Source: Zygnema cylindricum
Lineage: Eukaryota > Streptophyta > Zygnematophyceae > Zygnematales > Zygnemataceae
NCBI GenBank assembly: GCA_037447655.1
Contig: JBBHKE010002126.1
Location: forward strand, 41,422 to 105,421
DNA: 64,000 nucleotides
Direction of reading: 5' to 3'
Shown: in pieces, positions 10,580 through 26,400 of the stretch
Position numbering within the stretch: position 1 is the first letter of the stretch
How the letters are laid out: the number at the start of each line of letters is the position of its first letter
Made by a program: the position numbers and the translations under genes
The notes under the pieces: generated by a model
Seen by the model: the letters and a program-made list of their open reading frames with translations, nothing else
Database searches by the model: none
Told to the model about the DNA's origin: nothing

Positions 10580-12879
10580 TACAAACTATTAGCGATAACA
10601 AGAATTATAACCTAAATTACACAAATTGTTTGCATTAATAAGAATTGTTACCTTAATTACACAAATTGTTAGCGACAACAAAAATTGTGACCTAAATTAC
10701 ACCAATTGTTAGCGATAACAAGAATTGTTACCTAAATTACACAAACAGTTAGCGATAACAAGAATTGTTACCTAAATTACAAAAATAGATAGCGATAACA
10801 AGAATTGTTACCTAAATTACGCAAACTGTTAGCGATAACAAGAATTGTTACCTAAATTACACAAACTGTTAGCATTAATAAGAATTGTTACCTAAATTAC
10901 AAAAACAGTTAGCGATATCAAGAATTATTATCTAAATTACATAAATTGTTAGCGATAACAAGAATTCTTACCTAAATTACACAAACTGTTAGCATTAACA
11001 AGAATTGTGACCTAAATTCTAAAAACAGTTAGCGATAACAAGAATTGTTACCTAAATTACACAAATTGTTAGGGATAACAAGAATTGTTACCTAAAATTA
11101 CAAAAACTGTTAGCGATAAAAAAAATTGTTACCTAAATTACACAACTTGTTAGCGATAACAAGAATTGTTACCTAAATTACCCAAACAGTAAGCGATAAC
11201 AAGAATTGTTACCAAAATTACACAAACTATTAGCGATAACAAGAATTATAACCTAAATTACACAAATTGTTTCCATTTATAAGAATTGTTACCTTAATTA
11301 CACAAATTGTAATCGATAACAAGAATTGTGACCTAAATTACACCAATTGTTAGCGATAACAAGAATTGTGACCTAAATAACACCAATTGTTAGCGATAAC
11401 AAGAATTGTTACCTAAATTACACAAACAGTTGGCGATAACAAGAATTGTTACCTAAATTACAAAAACAGTTAGCGATAACAAGAATTGTTACCTAAATTT
11501 CACAAACAGTTAGCGATAACACAAATTGTTACCTAAAATACACAAATTGTTAGCGATAACAAGAATTGTTACCTAAATTACAAAAACTGTTAGCGATTAA
11601 AGAATAGTTACCTAAATTACACAAATTGTTAGCGATATTAGGAATTGTCACCTAAATTACACAAACAGGTAGTGATAACAAGAATTGTTACCCAAATTAC
11701 ACAAACTGTTAACGATAAAAAGAATTGTAATATAAATTACACAAATAGTTAGCGATAACAAAAATTGTTATTAAAATTACAAAACAGTTAGCGATAACAA
11801 GAATTGTTACCTAAATTACACAAATAGTTAGCGATAACAAGAATTGTTACCTAAATTACACAAATTGTTTGCAATAACAAGAATTGTTACCTAAAGTACA
11901 CAAACAGTTAGCGATAACACGAATTATTATCAAAATTACACAAACTGTTAGCGATAACATGAATTGTTTCCTAAATTACACAAATAGTTAGCGATAACAA
12001 GAATTGTTACCCAAATTTCACAAAGTGTTAGCGATAACAAGAATTATTACCTAAATTACACAAATTGTTAGCATTAACAAGAATTGTTACCTAAATTACA
12101 AAAACAGTTAGCGAAAACAAGAATTGTTACCTAAATTACACAAATTGTTAGAATAACAAGAATTGTTACCTATATTACAAAAACTATTAGCAATAACAAG
12201 AATTATGACCTAAATTACACAAATTGTAAGCGATAACAAGAATTGTTACCTAAATTACACAAACAGTTAGCGATAACAAAAATTGTTACCTAAATTACAA
12301 AAACAGTTAGCCTTAACAAGAATTGTTACCTAAATCACACAGATGTTAGTGATAACAAGAATTGTAACCTAAAATTACAAAAAGTGTTAGCGATAAAAAA
12401 AATTGTTACCTAAATTACACAAATTGTTAGCGATAACAAGAACTGTTACCTAAATTACACAAACAGTAAGCGATTTCAAGAATTGTTACCAAAATTACAC
12501 AAACTATTAGCGATAACAAGAATTATAACCTAAATTACACAAATTGTTTGCATTAATAAGAATTGTTACCTTAATTACACAAATTGTTAGCGATAACAAG
12601 AATTGTTACCTAAATTACACCAATTGTTAGCGACTACAAGAATTGTTACCTAAATTACACAAACACTTAGCGATAATAAGAATTGTTACCAAAATTACAA
12701 AAACAGTTAGCGATAACAAGAATTGTTACCTAAATTACACAAATTGTTAGCGATAACAAGAATTATTACCTAAATTACACAAATTGTTAGCAATAACAAG
12801 AATTGTTACCTAAATTACAAAAACTATAAGCAATAAAAACAATTGTTACCTAAATTACACAAATTGTAAGCGATAACAA

Positions 12880-15800
12880 AAATTGTTACCTAAAATACAC
12901 AAACAGTTAGCGATAGCAAAAAATGTTACCTAACTTATAAAAAACAGTTAGCGATAACAAGAATTGTTACCTAAATTACACAAACAGTTAGCGATAACAA
13001 TAATTGTTACCTAAATTACAAAAATAGTTAGCGATAACAAGAATTGTAACCTAAATGACACAAACAGTTAGCGATAACAAGAACTGTTTCCTTAATTACA
13101 GAAACAGTTAGCGATAACGAGAATTGTTACCCAAATTACACAAACTGTTAGCATTAACAAGAATTGTTACCTAAATTCTAAAAACAATAAGCGATAACAA
13201 GTATTGTTACCTAAATTACAAAAACAGTTAGCGATAACAAGAATTGTTACCTAAATTACACAAACAGGTAGAGATAACAAGAATTGTTACCCAAATTACA
13301 CAAAGTGTAAGCGATAACAATAATTATTACCTAAATTACACAAATTGTTATCATTAACAAGAATTGTTGCCGTATTACAAAAACAGTAAGGGATAACAAA
13401 AATTGTTACCTAAATTACACAATTTGTTAGAATAACAGGATTTGTTACCTATGTTACAAAAACTATTAGCAATAAAAACAATTGTTACCTAAATTACACA
13501 AATTGTAAGCGATAACAAAAATTGTCACCTAAATTACACAAACAGTTAGCGATAACAAGAATTGTTACCTAAATTACAAAAACTATTAGCGATAACAAGA
13601 TTTGTTACCTAAATTACACAAACATTAAGCGATAACAAGAATTGTTACGTAAATTACACAAACAGTTAGCAATAACAAAAATTGTTACCTAAATTACAAA
13701 AACAGTTAGCGATAACAAGATTTGTTACCTAAATTACACAAACTGTTAGCGATAACAAGAATTGTTACCTAAATTACACAAACATTAGCGATAACAAAAA
13801 TTGTTACCTAAATTACACAAACAGTTAGCGATAATAAGAACTGTTACCTAAAATACACAAATAGTTAGCGATAACAAGAATTATGACCTAAATTACAAAA
13901 ACAGTTAGCGATAACAAGAATTGTTACCTTAATTACACAAATTGTTTGCAATAACAATATTTCCTGCCTAAATTACATACGGACTAAGCGATAACAAGAA
14001 TATTTACCTAAATTACACATATTGTTAGCAATGACAATTTTTTTTTCCTAAATTACAAAAACTATTAGCAATAAAAATAATTGTTACCTAAATTACACAA
14101 ATTGTTAGCGATAACAAGAATTGTTACCTAAATAACACAAACTGTTATCGATAACAACAATTATTACCTAAATTACAAAAATTGTTAGCATTAACAAGAA
14201 TTGTTACCTAAATTACAAAAACAGTAAGAATAACAAGAATTGTTGCCTAAATTACAAAAAGAGTTAGCGATAACAAGAATTGTTACCTAAATTACACAAA
14301 TTGTTAGCAATAACAAGAATTGTTTTCTAACGTACACAAACAGTTAGCGATAACACGAATTGTTATCTAAATTACACAAACTGTTAGCGATAACATGAAT
14401 TGTTTCCTAAATTACACAAATTGTTAGCGATAACAAGAATTGTTACCTAAATTACACAAACTGTTAGCGATAACAAGAATTATTACCTAAATTACACAAA
14501 TTGTTAGCAATAACAAGAATTGTTACCTAAATTACAAAAACTATTGGCAATAAAAACAATTGTTACCTAAATTACACAAATTGTAAAGGATAACAAAAAT
14601 TGTTACCTAAAATACACAAACAGTTAGCGATAACAAAAAATGTTACCTAAATTATAAAAAACAATTAGCGATAACAAGAATTGTTACCTAAATTACACAA
14701 ACAGTTAGCGATAACAATAATTGTTACCTAAATTACAAAAATAGTTAGCGATAACAAGAATTGTAACCTAAATGACACAAACAGTTAGCGATAACAAGAA
14801 CTGTTTCCTAAATTACACAAACAGTTAGCGATAACAAGAATTGTTACCCAAATTACACAAACTGTTAGCATTAACAAGAATTGTTACCTAAATTCTAAAA
14901 ACAATAAGCGATAACAAGTATTGTTACCTAAATTACAAAAACAGTTAGCGATAACAAGAATTGTTACCTAAATTACACAAACAGGTAGAGATAACAAGAA
15001 TTGTTACCCAAATTACACAAACTGTTATCGATAAAAAGAATTGTAACCTAAATTACACAAATAGTTAGCAATAACAAGAATTGTTACCTAAAGTACAGAA
15101 ACAGTTAGCGATAACACGAATTGTTATCTAAATTACACAAACTGTTAGCGATAACAAGAATTGTTACCTAAATTACACAAACAGGTAGAGATAACAAGAA
15201 TTGTTACCCAAATTACACAAAGTGTAAGCGATAACAATAATTATTACCTAAATTACACAAATTGTTATCATTAACAAGAATTGTTGCCGTATTACAAAAA
15301 CAGTTAGGGATAACAAAAATTGTTACCTAAATTACACAATTTGTTAGAATAACAGGATTTGTTACCTATGTTACAAAAACTATTAGCAATAAAAACAATT
15401 GTTACCTAAATTACACAAATTGTAAGCGATAACAAAAATTGTCACCTAAATTACACAAACAGTTAGCGATAACAAGAATTGTTACCTAAATTACAAAAAC
15501 TATTAGCGATAACAAGATTTGTTACCTAAATTACACAAACATTAAGCGATAACAAGAATTGTTACCTAAATTACACAAACTGTTAGCGATAACAAGAATT
15601 GTTACCTAAATTACACAAACAATAGCGATAACAAAAATTGTTACCTAAATTACACAAACAGTTAGCGATAATAAGAACTGTTACCTAAAATACACAAATA
15701 GTTAGCGATAACAAAAATTGTTACCTAAATTACAAAAACAGTTAGCGATAACAAGAATTGTTACCTTAATTACACAAATTGTTAGCGATAACAAGAATTA

Positions 15801-15950
15801 TGACCTAAATTACACAAATTGTTTGCGATAACAAGAATTGTTGCCTAAATTACAAAAAGAGTAAGCGATAACAAGAATATTTACCTAAATTACACAAATT
15901 GTTAGCAATGACAATTTTTTTTTCCTAAATTACAAAAACTATTAGCAATA
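12880..15950 (+). repeat. Higher-order duplication, about 1.7-1.9 kb period
   Basis: A run of about 27 units starting near 12880 is repeated from about 14560. The rare TTATAAAAAACA unit is at 12935 and 14652 (1,717 bp apart). The GTTGCCGTATT unit is at 13366 and 15283 (1,917 bp), so five extra units lie inside the second copy. The ATGACAATTT poly-T unit is at 14031 and 15908 (1,877 bp). The copies are close to identical over long stretches, so this duplication is recent relative to general unit divergence. Confidence 0.82.
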
Positions 15951-18059
15951 AAAATAATTGTTACCTAAATTACACAAATTGTTAGCGATAACAAAAATTG
16001 TTACCTAAATTACACAAACTGTTATCAATAACAACAATTATTACCTAAATTACAAAAATTGTTAGCTTTAACAAGAATTGTTACCTAAATTACAAAAAGA
16101 GTTAGCGATAACAAGAATTGTTACCTAAATTACACAAATTGTTAGCAATAACAAGAATTGTTTTCTAACGTACACAAACAGTTAGCGATAACACGAATTG
16201 TTATCTAAATTTCACAAACTGTTAGCGATAACATGAATTGTTTCCTAAATTACACAAATTGTTAGCGATAACAAGAATTGTTACCTAAATTACACAAACT
16301 GTTAACGATAACAAGAATTATTACATAAATTACACAAGTAGTTAGCTTTAACAAGAATTGTTACCTAAATTACAAAAAAAGTTAGAATAACAAGAATTGT
16401 TGCCTAAATTACACAAATTGATAGCAATAACAAGAATTGTTACCTAAATTACAAAAACTATTAGCAATAACAAAAATTGTTACCTAAATTACACAAACAG
16501 TTAGCGATAACAAGAACTGTTACCTAAATTACACAAATAGTTAGCGATAACGAAAATTGTTACCTAAATTACAAATACAGTTAGCGATAACAAGAATTGT
16601 TACCTTAATTACACAAATTGTTAGCGATAACAAGAATTGTGACCTAAATTACACAAATTGTTAGCGATAACAAGAATTGTTCTTTAAATTACAAAAATAG
16701 TTAGCGATAACAAGAATTGTTGCCTAAATTACAAAAACAGGTAGCGATAACAAGAATTGTTGCCTAAATTACAAAAAGAGTAAGCGATAACAAGAATTAT
16801 TACCTAAATGACACAAATTGTTAGCATTAACAAGAATTGTTACCTAAATTACAAAAACAGTTAGCGATAAAAAGAATTCTCACCTAAATTACACATATTG
16901 TTAGAGATGACAAGAATTATTACCTAAATTACACAAATTGTTAGAAGTAACAAGAATTGTTACCTAAATTACACAAACAGTTAGCGATAACAAGAATTGT
17001 TACCTAAATTACAAAAACAGTTAGCGATAACAAGAATTGTTACCTAAATTACACAAATTGTTAGAGATAACAAGAATTATTACCTAAATTACACAAATTG
17101 TTAGAAGTAACAAGAATTGTTACCTAAATTACAAAAACAGTTAGAATAACAAGAATTGTTACCTAAATTACACAAATTGTAAGCGATAACAAGAATTATT
17201 ACCTAAATTACACAAACAGTTAGCGATAATAAGAACTGTTACCTAAAATACACAAACAGTTAGCGATAACAAAAATTGTTACCTAAATTACAAAAACAGT
17301 AAGCGATAACAAAAATTGTTACCTAAATTACAAAAACAGTTAGCGATAACAAGAATTGTTACCTTAATTACACAAATTGTTAGCGATAGCAAGAATTGTG
17401 ACCTAAATTACACAAATTGTTAGCGATAACAAAAATTGTTACCTAAATTACAAAAACAGTTAGCGATAACAAGAATTGTTGCCTAAATTACAAAAACAGG
17501 TAGCGATAACAAGAATTGTTACCTAAATTACACAAATTGTTAGCGATAACAAGAATTGTTGCCTAAATAACAAAAACTATTAGCAATAAAAATAATTGTT
17601 ACCTAAATTACACAAATTGTAAACGATAACAAGAATTGTTACCTAAATTACACAAACAGTTAGCGATAAAAAAAATTGTTGCCTAAATTACACAAACAGT
17701 TAGCGATAACAAGAACTGTTACCTAAATTACACAAATAGTTAGCGATAACAAAAATTGTTACCTAAATTACAAAAACAGTTAGCGATAACAAGAATTGTT
17801 ACCTAAATTACACAAATTAATAGCAATAATAAGAATTGTTACCTAAAGTACACAAACAATTAGCGATAACACGAATTGTTATCTAAATTATACAAATTGT
17901 TAGCGATAACATGAATTATTTTCTAAATTACACAAATTGTTAGCGATAAAAGAATTGTTACCTAAATTACACAAACTGTTAGCGATAACAAAAATTATTA
18001 CCTAAATTACACAAATTGTAAGAATTAACAAGAATTGTTACCAAAATTACAAAAACAGT

Positions 18060-20580
18060 TAGAATAACAAGAATTGTTACCTTAAGTACACAAACAATTA
18101 GCGATAACACGAATTGTTATCTAAATTACACAAACTGTTAGTGATAATATGAATTCTTTCCTAAATTACACAAACAGTTAGCGATAACAAGAATTGTTAC
18201 ACAAATTACGCAAAGTGTTAGCGATAACAAGAATTATTACCTAAATTACACAAATTGTTAGCATTAACAAGAATTGTTACCTAAATTACAAAAACAGTTA
18301 GAATAACAAGAATTGTTGCCTAATTACAAAAACAGTTAATGATAACAAGAATAGTTACCTAAATTACACAAATTGTTAGAATAATAAGAATCGTTACCTA
18401 TATTACAAAAACTATTAGCAATAAAAACAATTGTTACCTAAATTACACAAATTGTAAGTGATAACAGAATTGTTACCTAAATTACAGAAACTGTTAGCGA
18501 TAACAAAAATTGTTACCTAAATTACAAAAACTATTAGGAATAAAAATAATTGTTACCTTAATTACACAAATTGTAAGCGATAACAAGAATTGTTACCTAA
18601 ATTACACAAACAGTTAGCGATAACAATAATTGTTACTTAAATTACAAAAACAGTTAGCGATAACAAGAATTGTTACATAAATTACACAAATTGTTAGAGA
18701 TAACAATAATAATTACCTAAATTACACAAATTGTTAGAAGTAACAAAAATTGTTACCTAAATTACAAAAACAGTTAGAATAACAAGAATTGTTACCTAAA
18801 TTTCACAAATTGTAAGCGATAACAAGAATTTTTACCTAAATTACAGAAACAGTTAGCGATAACAAAAATTGTTACCTAAATTACACAAACAGTTAGCGAT
18901 AACAAGAACTGATACCTAAATTACAAAAATAGTTAGCGATAACAAAAATTGTTACCTTAATTACACAAATTGTTAGCGATAGCAAGAATTGTGACCTAAA
19001 TTACACAAATTGTTAGCGATAACAAAAATTGTTACCTAAATTACAAAAACAGTTAGCGATACCAAGAATTGTTGCCTAAATTACAAAAACAGGTAGCGAT
19101 AACAAAAATTGTTACCTAAATTACACAAATTGTTAGCAATAACAAGAATTGTTACCTAAATTACAAAAACTATTAGCAATAAAAACAATTGTTACCTAAA
19201 TTTCACAAATTGTAAGCGATAACAAGAATTGTTACCTAAATTACACAAATAGTTAGCTTAAAAAAAATTGTTACCTAAATTACACAAACAGTAAGCAATA
19301 ACAACAATTGTCACCTAAATTACACAAATAGTTAGCGATAACAAAAATTGTTACCTTAATTACAAAAACAGTTAGCGATAACAAAAATGTTACCTAAATT
19401 ACACAAATGGTTAGCGATAACAATAATTGTGACCTTAATTACACAAACAGTTAGCAATAACAAAAATTGTTACCTAAATTGCACAAACTATTAGCGATAA
19501 CAAGAATTGTTACCTAAATTACACAAACAGTTAGCGATAAAAAGAATTTTTTCCTAAATTACAAAAACTATAGAATTGTTTCCTAAATTACACAAATGGT
19601 TAGCGATAACAAGAATTGTTACCTAAATTAACCAAACAGTTAGAGATAACAAAAATTGTTACCTATATTACACAAATTGTTAGCGATAACAAGAATTTTT
19701 ACTTAAACTTCCCAAATTGTTAGCAATAACAAGAATTGTCACCTAAATTATCCAAATAGTTAGCGATAACAAAAATTGTTACCTAAATTACACAAACAGT
19801 TAGCGAAAACAAGAACTGTTACCTAAATTACAAAAATAGTTAGCGATAACAAAAATTGTTACCTAAATTATAAAAACAGTTAGCAATAACAAGAATTGTT
19901 ACCTAAATTAAACAAATTGTTAGCAATAACAAGAATTGTTACTTCAAGTACAGAAACAATTAGCGATAACACGAATTGTTATCTAAATTACACAAACTAT
20001 TAGCTATAACATGAATTGTTTCCTAAATTACACAAATTTTTAGCAATAACAATAATTGTTACCAAAATTACACAAACTGTTAGCGATAACAAGAATTATT
20101 ACCTAAATTACACAAATTGTTAGAATTAACAAGAATTGTTACAAAAATTACAAAAACAGTTAGAATAACAAGAATTGTTACCTAAAGTACACAAACAGTA
20201 AGCGATAACACGAATTGTTATCTAAATTAAACAAACTGTTAGCGATAACATGAATTGTTTCCTAAATTACACAAACAGTTAGCGATAACAAGAATTGTTA
20301 CCCAAATTACACAAAGTGTTAGCGATAACAAGAATTATTACCTAAATTACACAAATTGTTAGCATTAACAAGAATTGTTACCTAAATTACAAAAACAGTT
20401 AGAATAACAAGAATTGTTGCCTAATTACAAAAACAGTTAGTGATAACAAGAATTGTTACTTAAATTACTCAAATTGTTAGAATAACAAGAATCGTTACCT
20501 ATATTACAAAAACTATTATAATAAAAACAATTGTTACCTAAATTACACAAATTGTAAGCGATAACAAGAATTGTTACCTA
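18060..20580 (+). repeat. Higher-order duplication, about 2.1 kb period
   Basis: A cassette of shortened units (TTAGAATAACAAG, TTGTTGCCTAATTAC and an AATCGTTACCTATATT unit) occurs around 18290-18470 and again around 20390-20570. The GTTGCCTAATTAC marker is displaced by 2,101 bp. Deletions in individual units explain why this is not a multiple of 40. Confidence 0.75.
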
Positions 20581-23499
20581 AATTACACAAACAGTTAGCG
20601 ATAACAAGAATTGCTACCTAAATTACAAAAACTATTAAATAAAAACAATTGTTACCTAAATTACACAAATTGTAAGCGATAACAAGAATTGTTACCTAAA
20701 TTACACAAACAATTAGCGATAACAAGAATTGTTACCTAAATTACACAAACTGTTAGCGATAACAAAAATTGTTACCTAAATTACAAAAACAGTTAGCGAT
20801 AACAAGAATTGTTACCTAAATTACAAAAACAGTTAGAATTACAAGAATTGTTATCTAAATTACACAAATTGTAAGCAATAACAAGAATTGTTACCTAAAT
20901 TACACAAACAGTTAGCGATAACAAAAATTGTAACCTAAATTACACAAACAGTTAGGGATAACAAGAATTATTACCTAAATCACACAAATAGTTAGCGATA
21001 ACTAAAATTGTTACCTAAATTACAAAAACAGTTAGCGATAACAAGAATTGTTGCCTAAATTACAAAAACAGGTAGCGATAACAAGAATTGTTACCTAAAT
21101 TACACAAATTGTAAGCGATAACAAGAATTGTTACCTAAATTACACAAACAGTTAGCTATAACAAAAATTGTTACCTAAATTACATAAAGAGTTAGCGATA
21201 ACAACAACTGTTACCTATATTACACAAATAGTTAGCGATAACAAAAATTGATACCTTAATTACAAAAACAGTTAGCGATAACAAGAATTGTTACCTAAAT
21301 TACACAAATGGTTAGCGATAACAATAATTCTGACCTAAATTACACAAACAGTTAGCAATAACAAGAATTGTTACCTAAATTGCACAAACTATTAGCGATA
21401 ACAAGAATTGTTACCTAAATTACACAAACGGTTAGCGATAACAAGAATTGTTACCTAAATTAACCAAACAGTTCGAGATAACAAAAATTGTTACCTATAT
21501 TACACAAATTGTTAGCGATAACAAAAATTGTTACTTAAACTACCCAATTTGTTAGCAATAACAAGAATTGTTACCTTAATTAACGAAACAGTTAGCGATA
21601 ACAAAAAATTGTTACCTAAATTACACAAACAGTTAGCGATAACAAAATTTGTTACCTAAATTACAAAAGTTGTTAGCGATAACAAGAATTGTGACCTAAA
21701 TTACACAAAAAATTAGCGATAACAAGAATTGTTACCTAAATTACAAAATCTTTTAGATATAACAAGAACTGTTACCTAAATTACACAAACAGTTAGCGAT
21801 AACAAGAATTGTTTTGAATTACACAAACGCTTAGCGATAATAGGAATTAGTACGTAAAGTACACAAACTGTTAATGATAACAAGAATTGTTTCCTAAATT
21901 ACACAAACAGTTAGCGATAACAAGAATTGTTTTGAATTACAGAAACGCTTAGCGATACTAGGAATTGGTACGTAAAGTACACAAACAGTTAGCGATAACA
22001 AAAATTGTGACCTAAATTACACAAATTGTTAGCGATAACAAGATTTGTTACTTAAACTACACAATTGTTAGCGATAAAAAAAATTGTTACCTAAATTACA
22101 CAAATTGTTAGCGATAACAAGAATTGTTACCTAAATTACACAAATTGTTAGCGATAACAAGAATTGTTACCTAAATTACACAAACTAATATCGATAACAA
22201 GAATTATTTTTTAAATTACACAAATTGTTAGCATTAACAAGAATTGTTACCTAAATTACACAAATTGTTAGCAAAGACAAGAACTGTTACCTAAATTACA
22301 AAAACTATTAGCAATAAAAACAATTGTAACCTAAATTAAACAAATTGTTAGCGATAACAAGAATTGTTACCTAAATTACACAAACTAATATCAATAACAA
22401 GAATTATTATTTAAATTACACAAATTGTTAGCATTAACAACAAGTGTTACCTAAATTACACAAATTGTAAGTGATAACAAGAATTGTTACCTTAATTACA
22501 TTAATAGTTAGCGATATCAAAAATTGTTACCTAAATTACACAAACAGTTAGCGATAAGAAGAACTGTTACCTAAATTACACAAATAGTTAGCGATAACAA
22601 AAATTGTTACCAAAATTACAAAAACAATTAGCGATAACAAGAATTGTTACCTAAATTACACAAATTGTTAGCAATAACAAGAATTGTTACCTTAAGTACA
22701 CAAACAGCTAGCGATAACACGAATTGTTATCTAAATTACACAAACTGTTAGAGATAACATGAATTGTTTTCTAAATTACACAAATTGTTAGCGATAACAA
22801 GAATTGTTACCTAAATTACACAAACTGTTTACGATCACAAGAATTATTACCTAAATTACACAAATTTTTAGCATTAACAATAATTGTTACCTAAATTACA
22901 AAAACAGTTAGAACAACAAGAATTGTTACCTAAATTACAAAAACTATTAGCAATAAAAACAATTGTTACCTAAATTACACAAATTGTAAGCCATAACAAG
23001 ATTTGTTACCTAAATTACACAAACAGTTAGCTATAACAAAAATTGATACCTAAATTACAAAAACTGTTAGCGATAAGAAGAACCGTTACCTAAATTACAC
23101 AAATAGTTAGCGATAACAAAAATTGTTACCTAAATTACAAAAACATTTAGCGATAACAAGAATTGGTACCTAAATTACAGAAATGGTTAGCGATAACAAT
23201 AATTTTGACCTAAAGTACACAAACAGTTAGCAATAACAAGAATTGTTACCTTAATTGCACAAACTATTAGCGATAACAAGAATTGTTACCAAATTACACA
23301 AACAGTTAGCGAAAAAAAAATTGTTTCCTAAATTACACAAACTGTTAGCGATAACAAGAATTTTTTCCTAAATTACACAAACGGTTAGCAATAACAAGAA
23401 TTGTTACCTAAATTAACCAAATAGTTAGCGAAAACAAGAATTGTGACCTATATTACCCAAATTTTTAGCGATAACAAGATTTGTTATCTAAATTACAGA

Positions 23500-26400
23500 G
23501 ACTATTTGCGCTTACAGAAATTGTTACCTTACTTACACAAACTGTTAGCCATAACAAGAATTGTTTCCTAAATTACACAAACACTTAGCGATAACAAGAA
23601 TTGTGACCTAAATTACAAAAACGGTTAGCGATAACAAAAATTGTTACCTAAATTAACCAAACAGTTAGCGATAACAAGAATTGTTACCTATATTACACAA
23701 ATTGTTAGCGATAACCAAAATTGTTACCTAAATTAACCAAATAGTTAGCGATAACAATAATTGTTATCTAAATTATACAAACTATTTGCGCTTACAGTAA
23801 TTGTTACCTAACTTACACAAACTGTTAGCTATAAAAAGAATTTTTACCTTAATTAGAGAAACGGTTAGCGATAACAAAAATGTTACCTATATTACAAAAA
23901 CAGTTAGCGATAACAAGAATTGTTACCTTAATTACACAAATTGTTAGCGATAACAAAAATTGTGACCTAAATTACCCAAATTGTTAGCGATAACAAGAAT
24001 TGTTACCTAAATTAACTAAACAGTTAGAGTTAACAAAAATTGTTACCTAAATTACACAAACAGTTAGCGATAACAAAAATTGTTACCTAAATTACAAAAA
24101 CTGTTAGCGATAACAAGAATTCTGACCTAAATTACACAAATTGTTAGCGATAACAAGAATTGTTACGTAAATTAACCAAATAGTTAGCGATAACAAGAAT
24201 TGTTATCTAAATTACACAAACTATTTGCGCTTAGAGAAATTGTTACCTTACTTACACAAACTGTTATCGATAACAAGATTTTTACCTAAATTACACAAAC
24301 AGTTAGCGATAACAAGAATTGTGACCTAAATTTCACAAACAGTTAGCGATAATAAGAATTGTTACCTATATTACAAAAACAGTTAGCGATAACAAGAATT
24401 GTTACCTTAATTACACAAATTGTTAGCGATAACAAAAATTGTGACCTAAATTACACAAACAGTTAACGATAACAAGAATTGTGACCTAAATTACACAAAC
24501 AGTTAGCGATAACAAGAATTGTTACCTAAATTAACCAAACAGTTAGCGATAACAAGAATTGTTATCTAAATTATACAAACTATATGCGCTTACAAGAATT
24601 GTTACCTTACTTACACAAACTGTTAGCGATAACAAGAATTGTTACCTAAATTACACAAACAGTTAGCGATAACAAAAATTGTTACCTATATTACAAAAAC
24701 AGTTAGCGATAACAAGAATTGTTACCTTAATTACACAAATTGTTAGCGATAACAAGAATTGTGACCTAAATTACCCAAATTGTTAGTGATAACAAGAATT
24801 GTTACCTAAATTAACCAAACAGTTAACGATTACAAAAATTGTTACCTAAATTAACCAAACAATTAGCGATAACAAAAATTGTGACCTAAATTACACAAAC
24901 TGTTAGCGATAACAAGAATTGTTACCTTAATTACACAAATTGTTAGCGATAACAAGAATTGTGACCTAAATTACCCAATTTGTTAGCGATAACAAGAATT
25001 GTTACCTAAATTAACCGAACAGTTAGCGATAACAAAAATTGTGACCTAAATTATACAAACTGTTAGCGATAACAATAATTGTTACCTAAATTACACAAAC
25101 TGTTAAGGATAACAAGAATTGTTTCCTAAATTACACAAACAGTTAGCGATAACAAGAATTGTTTCTTGAATTACACAAACGGTTAGCGATATTAGGAATT
25201 GGTACCTAAAGTACACAAACAGTTAGCGATAACAACAATTGTGACCTAAATTACACAAATTGTTAGAGATAAAAAGAATTGTTATCTAAATTACATAAAC
25301 AGTATGCGATAACAAGACTTGTTATCTAAATTACACAAATTGTTTGCGCTTACAGAAATTGTTACCTTACTTACACAAACTGTTACCGATAACAAGAATT
25401 GTTACCAAAATTACACAAAGAGATAGCGATAACAAGAATTGTGACCTAAATTACACAAACTGTTAGCGATAACAAGAATTGTTACCTACTTTACACAAAC
25501 ATTTAGCAATAACAAGAATTGTTACCTAAATTACAAAAATTATTAACAATAAGAAGAATTGTTGCCTAAATTACACAAACAGTTAGCAATAACACGAATT
25601 TTTATCTAAATTACACAAACTGTTTGCGCTTACAGGAATTGTCATCTAACTTACACAAATTGTAAGCAATAACAAGAATTGTTACATAAATTACATAAAC
25701 AGTAAGCGATAACAGGAATTGGTACCTAAAGTACACAAACTGTTAGCGATAACAATAATTGTGACCTAAATTACACAAACAGTTAGCAATAACAAGAATT
25801 GTTACCTAAATTGCACAAAACTGTTAGCGATAACAAGAATTGTTACCTAAATTACACAAACAGTTAGCGATAAAAAGAATTGTTTCCTAAATTACACAAA
25901 CTGTTAGCGATAACAAGAATTGTTTTCTAAATTACACAAACGGTTAGCGATAATAAGAATTGTTACCTTAATTAACCAAACAATTAGCGATAACAAGAAA
26001 TGTTACCTATATTACACAAATTGTTAGCGATTACAAGAATTGTTACTTAAACTACCCAAATTGTTAGCGATAACAAGAATTGTTACCTAAATTAACCAAA
26101 CAGTTAGCGATAACAAGAATTGTTATTTAAATTACACAAACTATTTGCGCTTACAAAAATTGTTACCTAAATTACAAAAACTGTTAGCGATAACAAGAAT
26201 TGTTACCCAAATTACACAAACTCTTAGGTATAACAAGAATTGTTACATAAATTACACAAACTGTTAGCGATAACAAAAATTGTTACCAAAATTACACAAT
26301 CAGTTAGCGATAACAAGAATTGTGACCTAAATTACACAAACCGTTAGCGATAACAAGAATTGTTACCTAGTTTACACAAACAGTTAGCGATAACAGAAAT

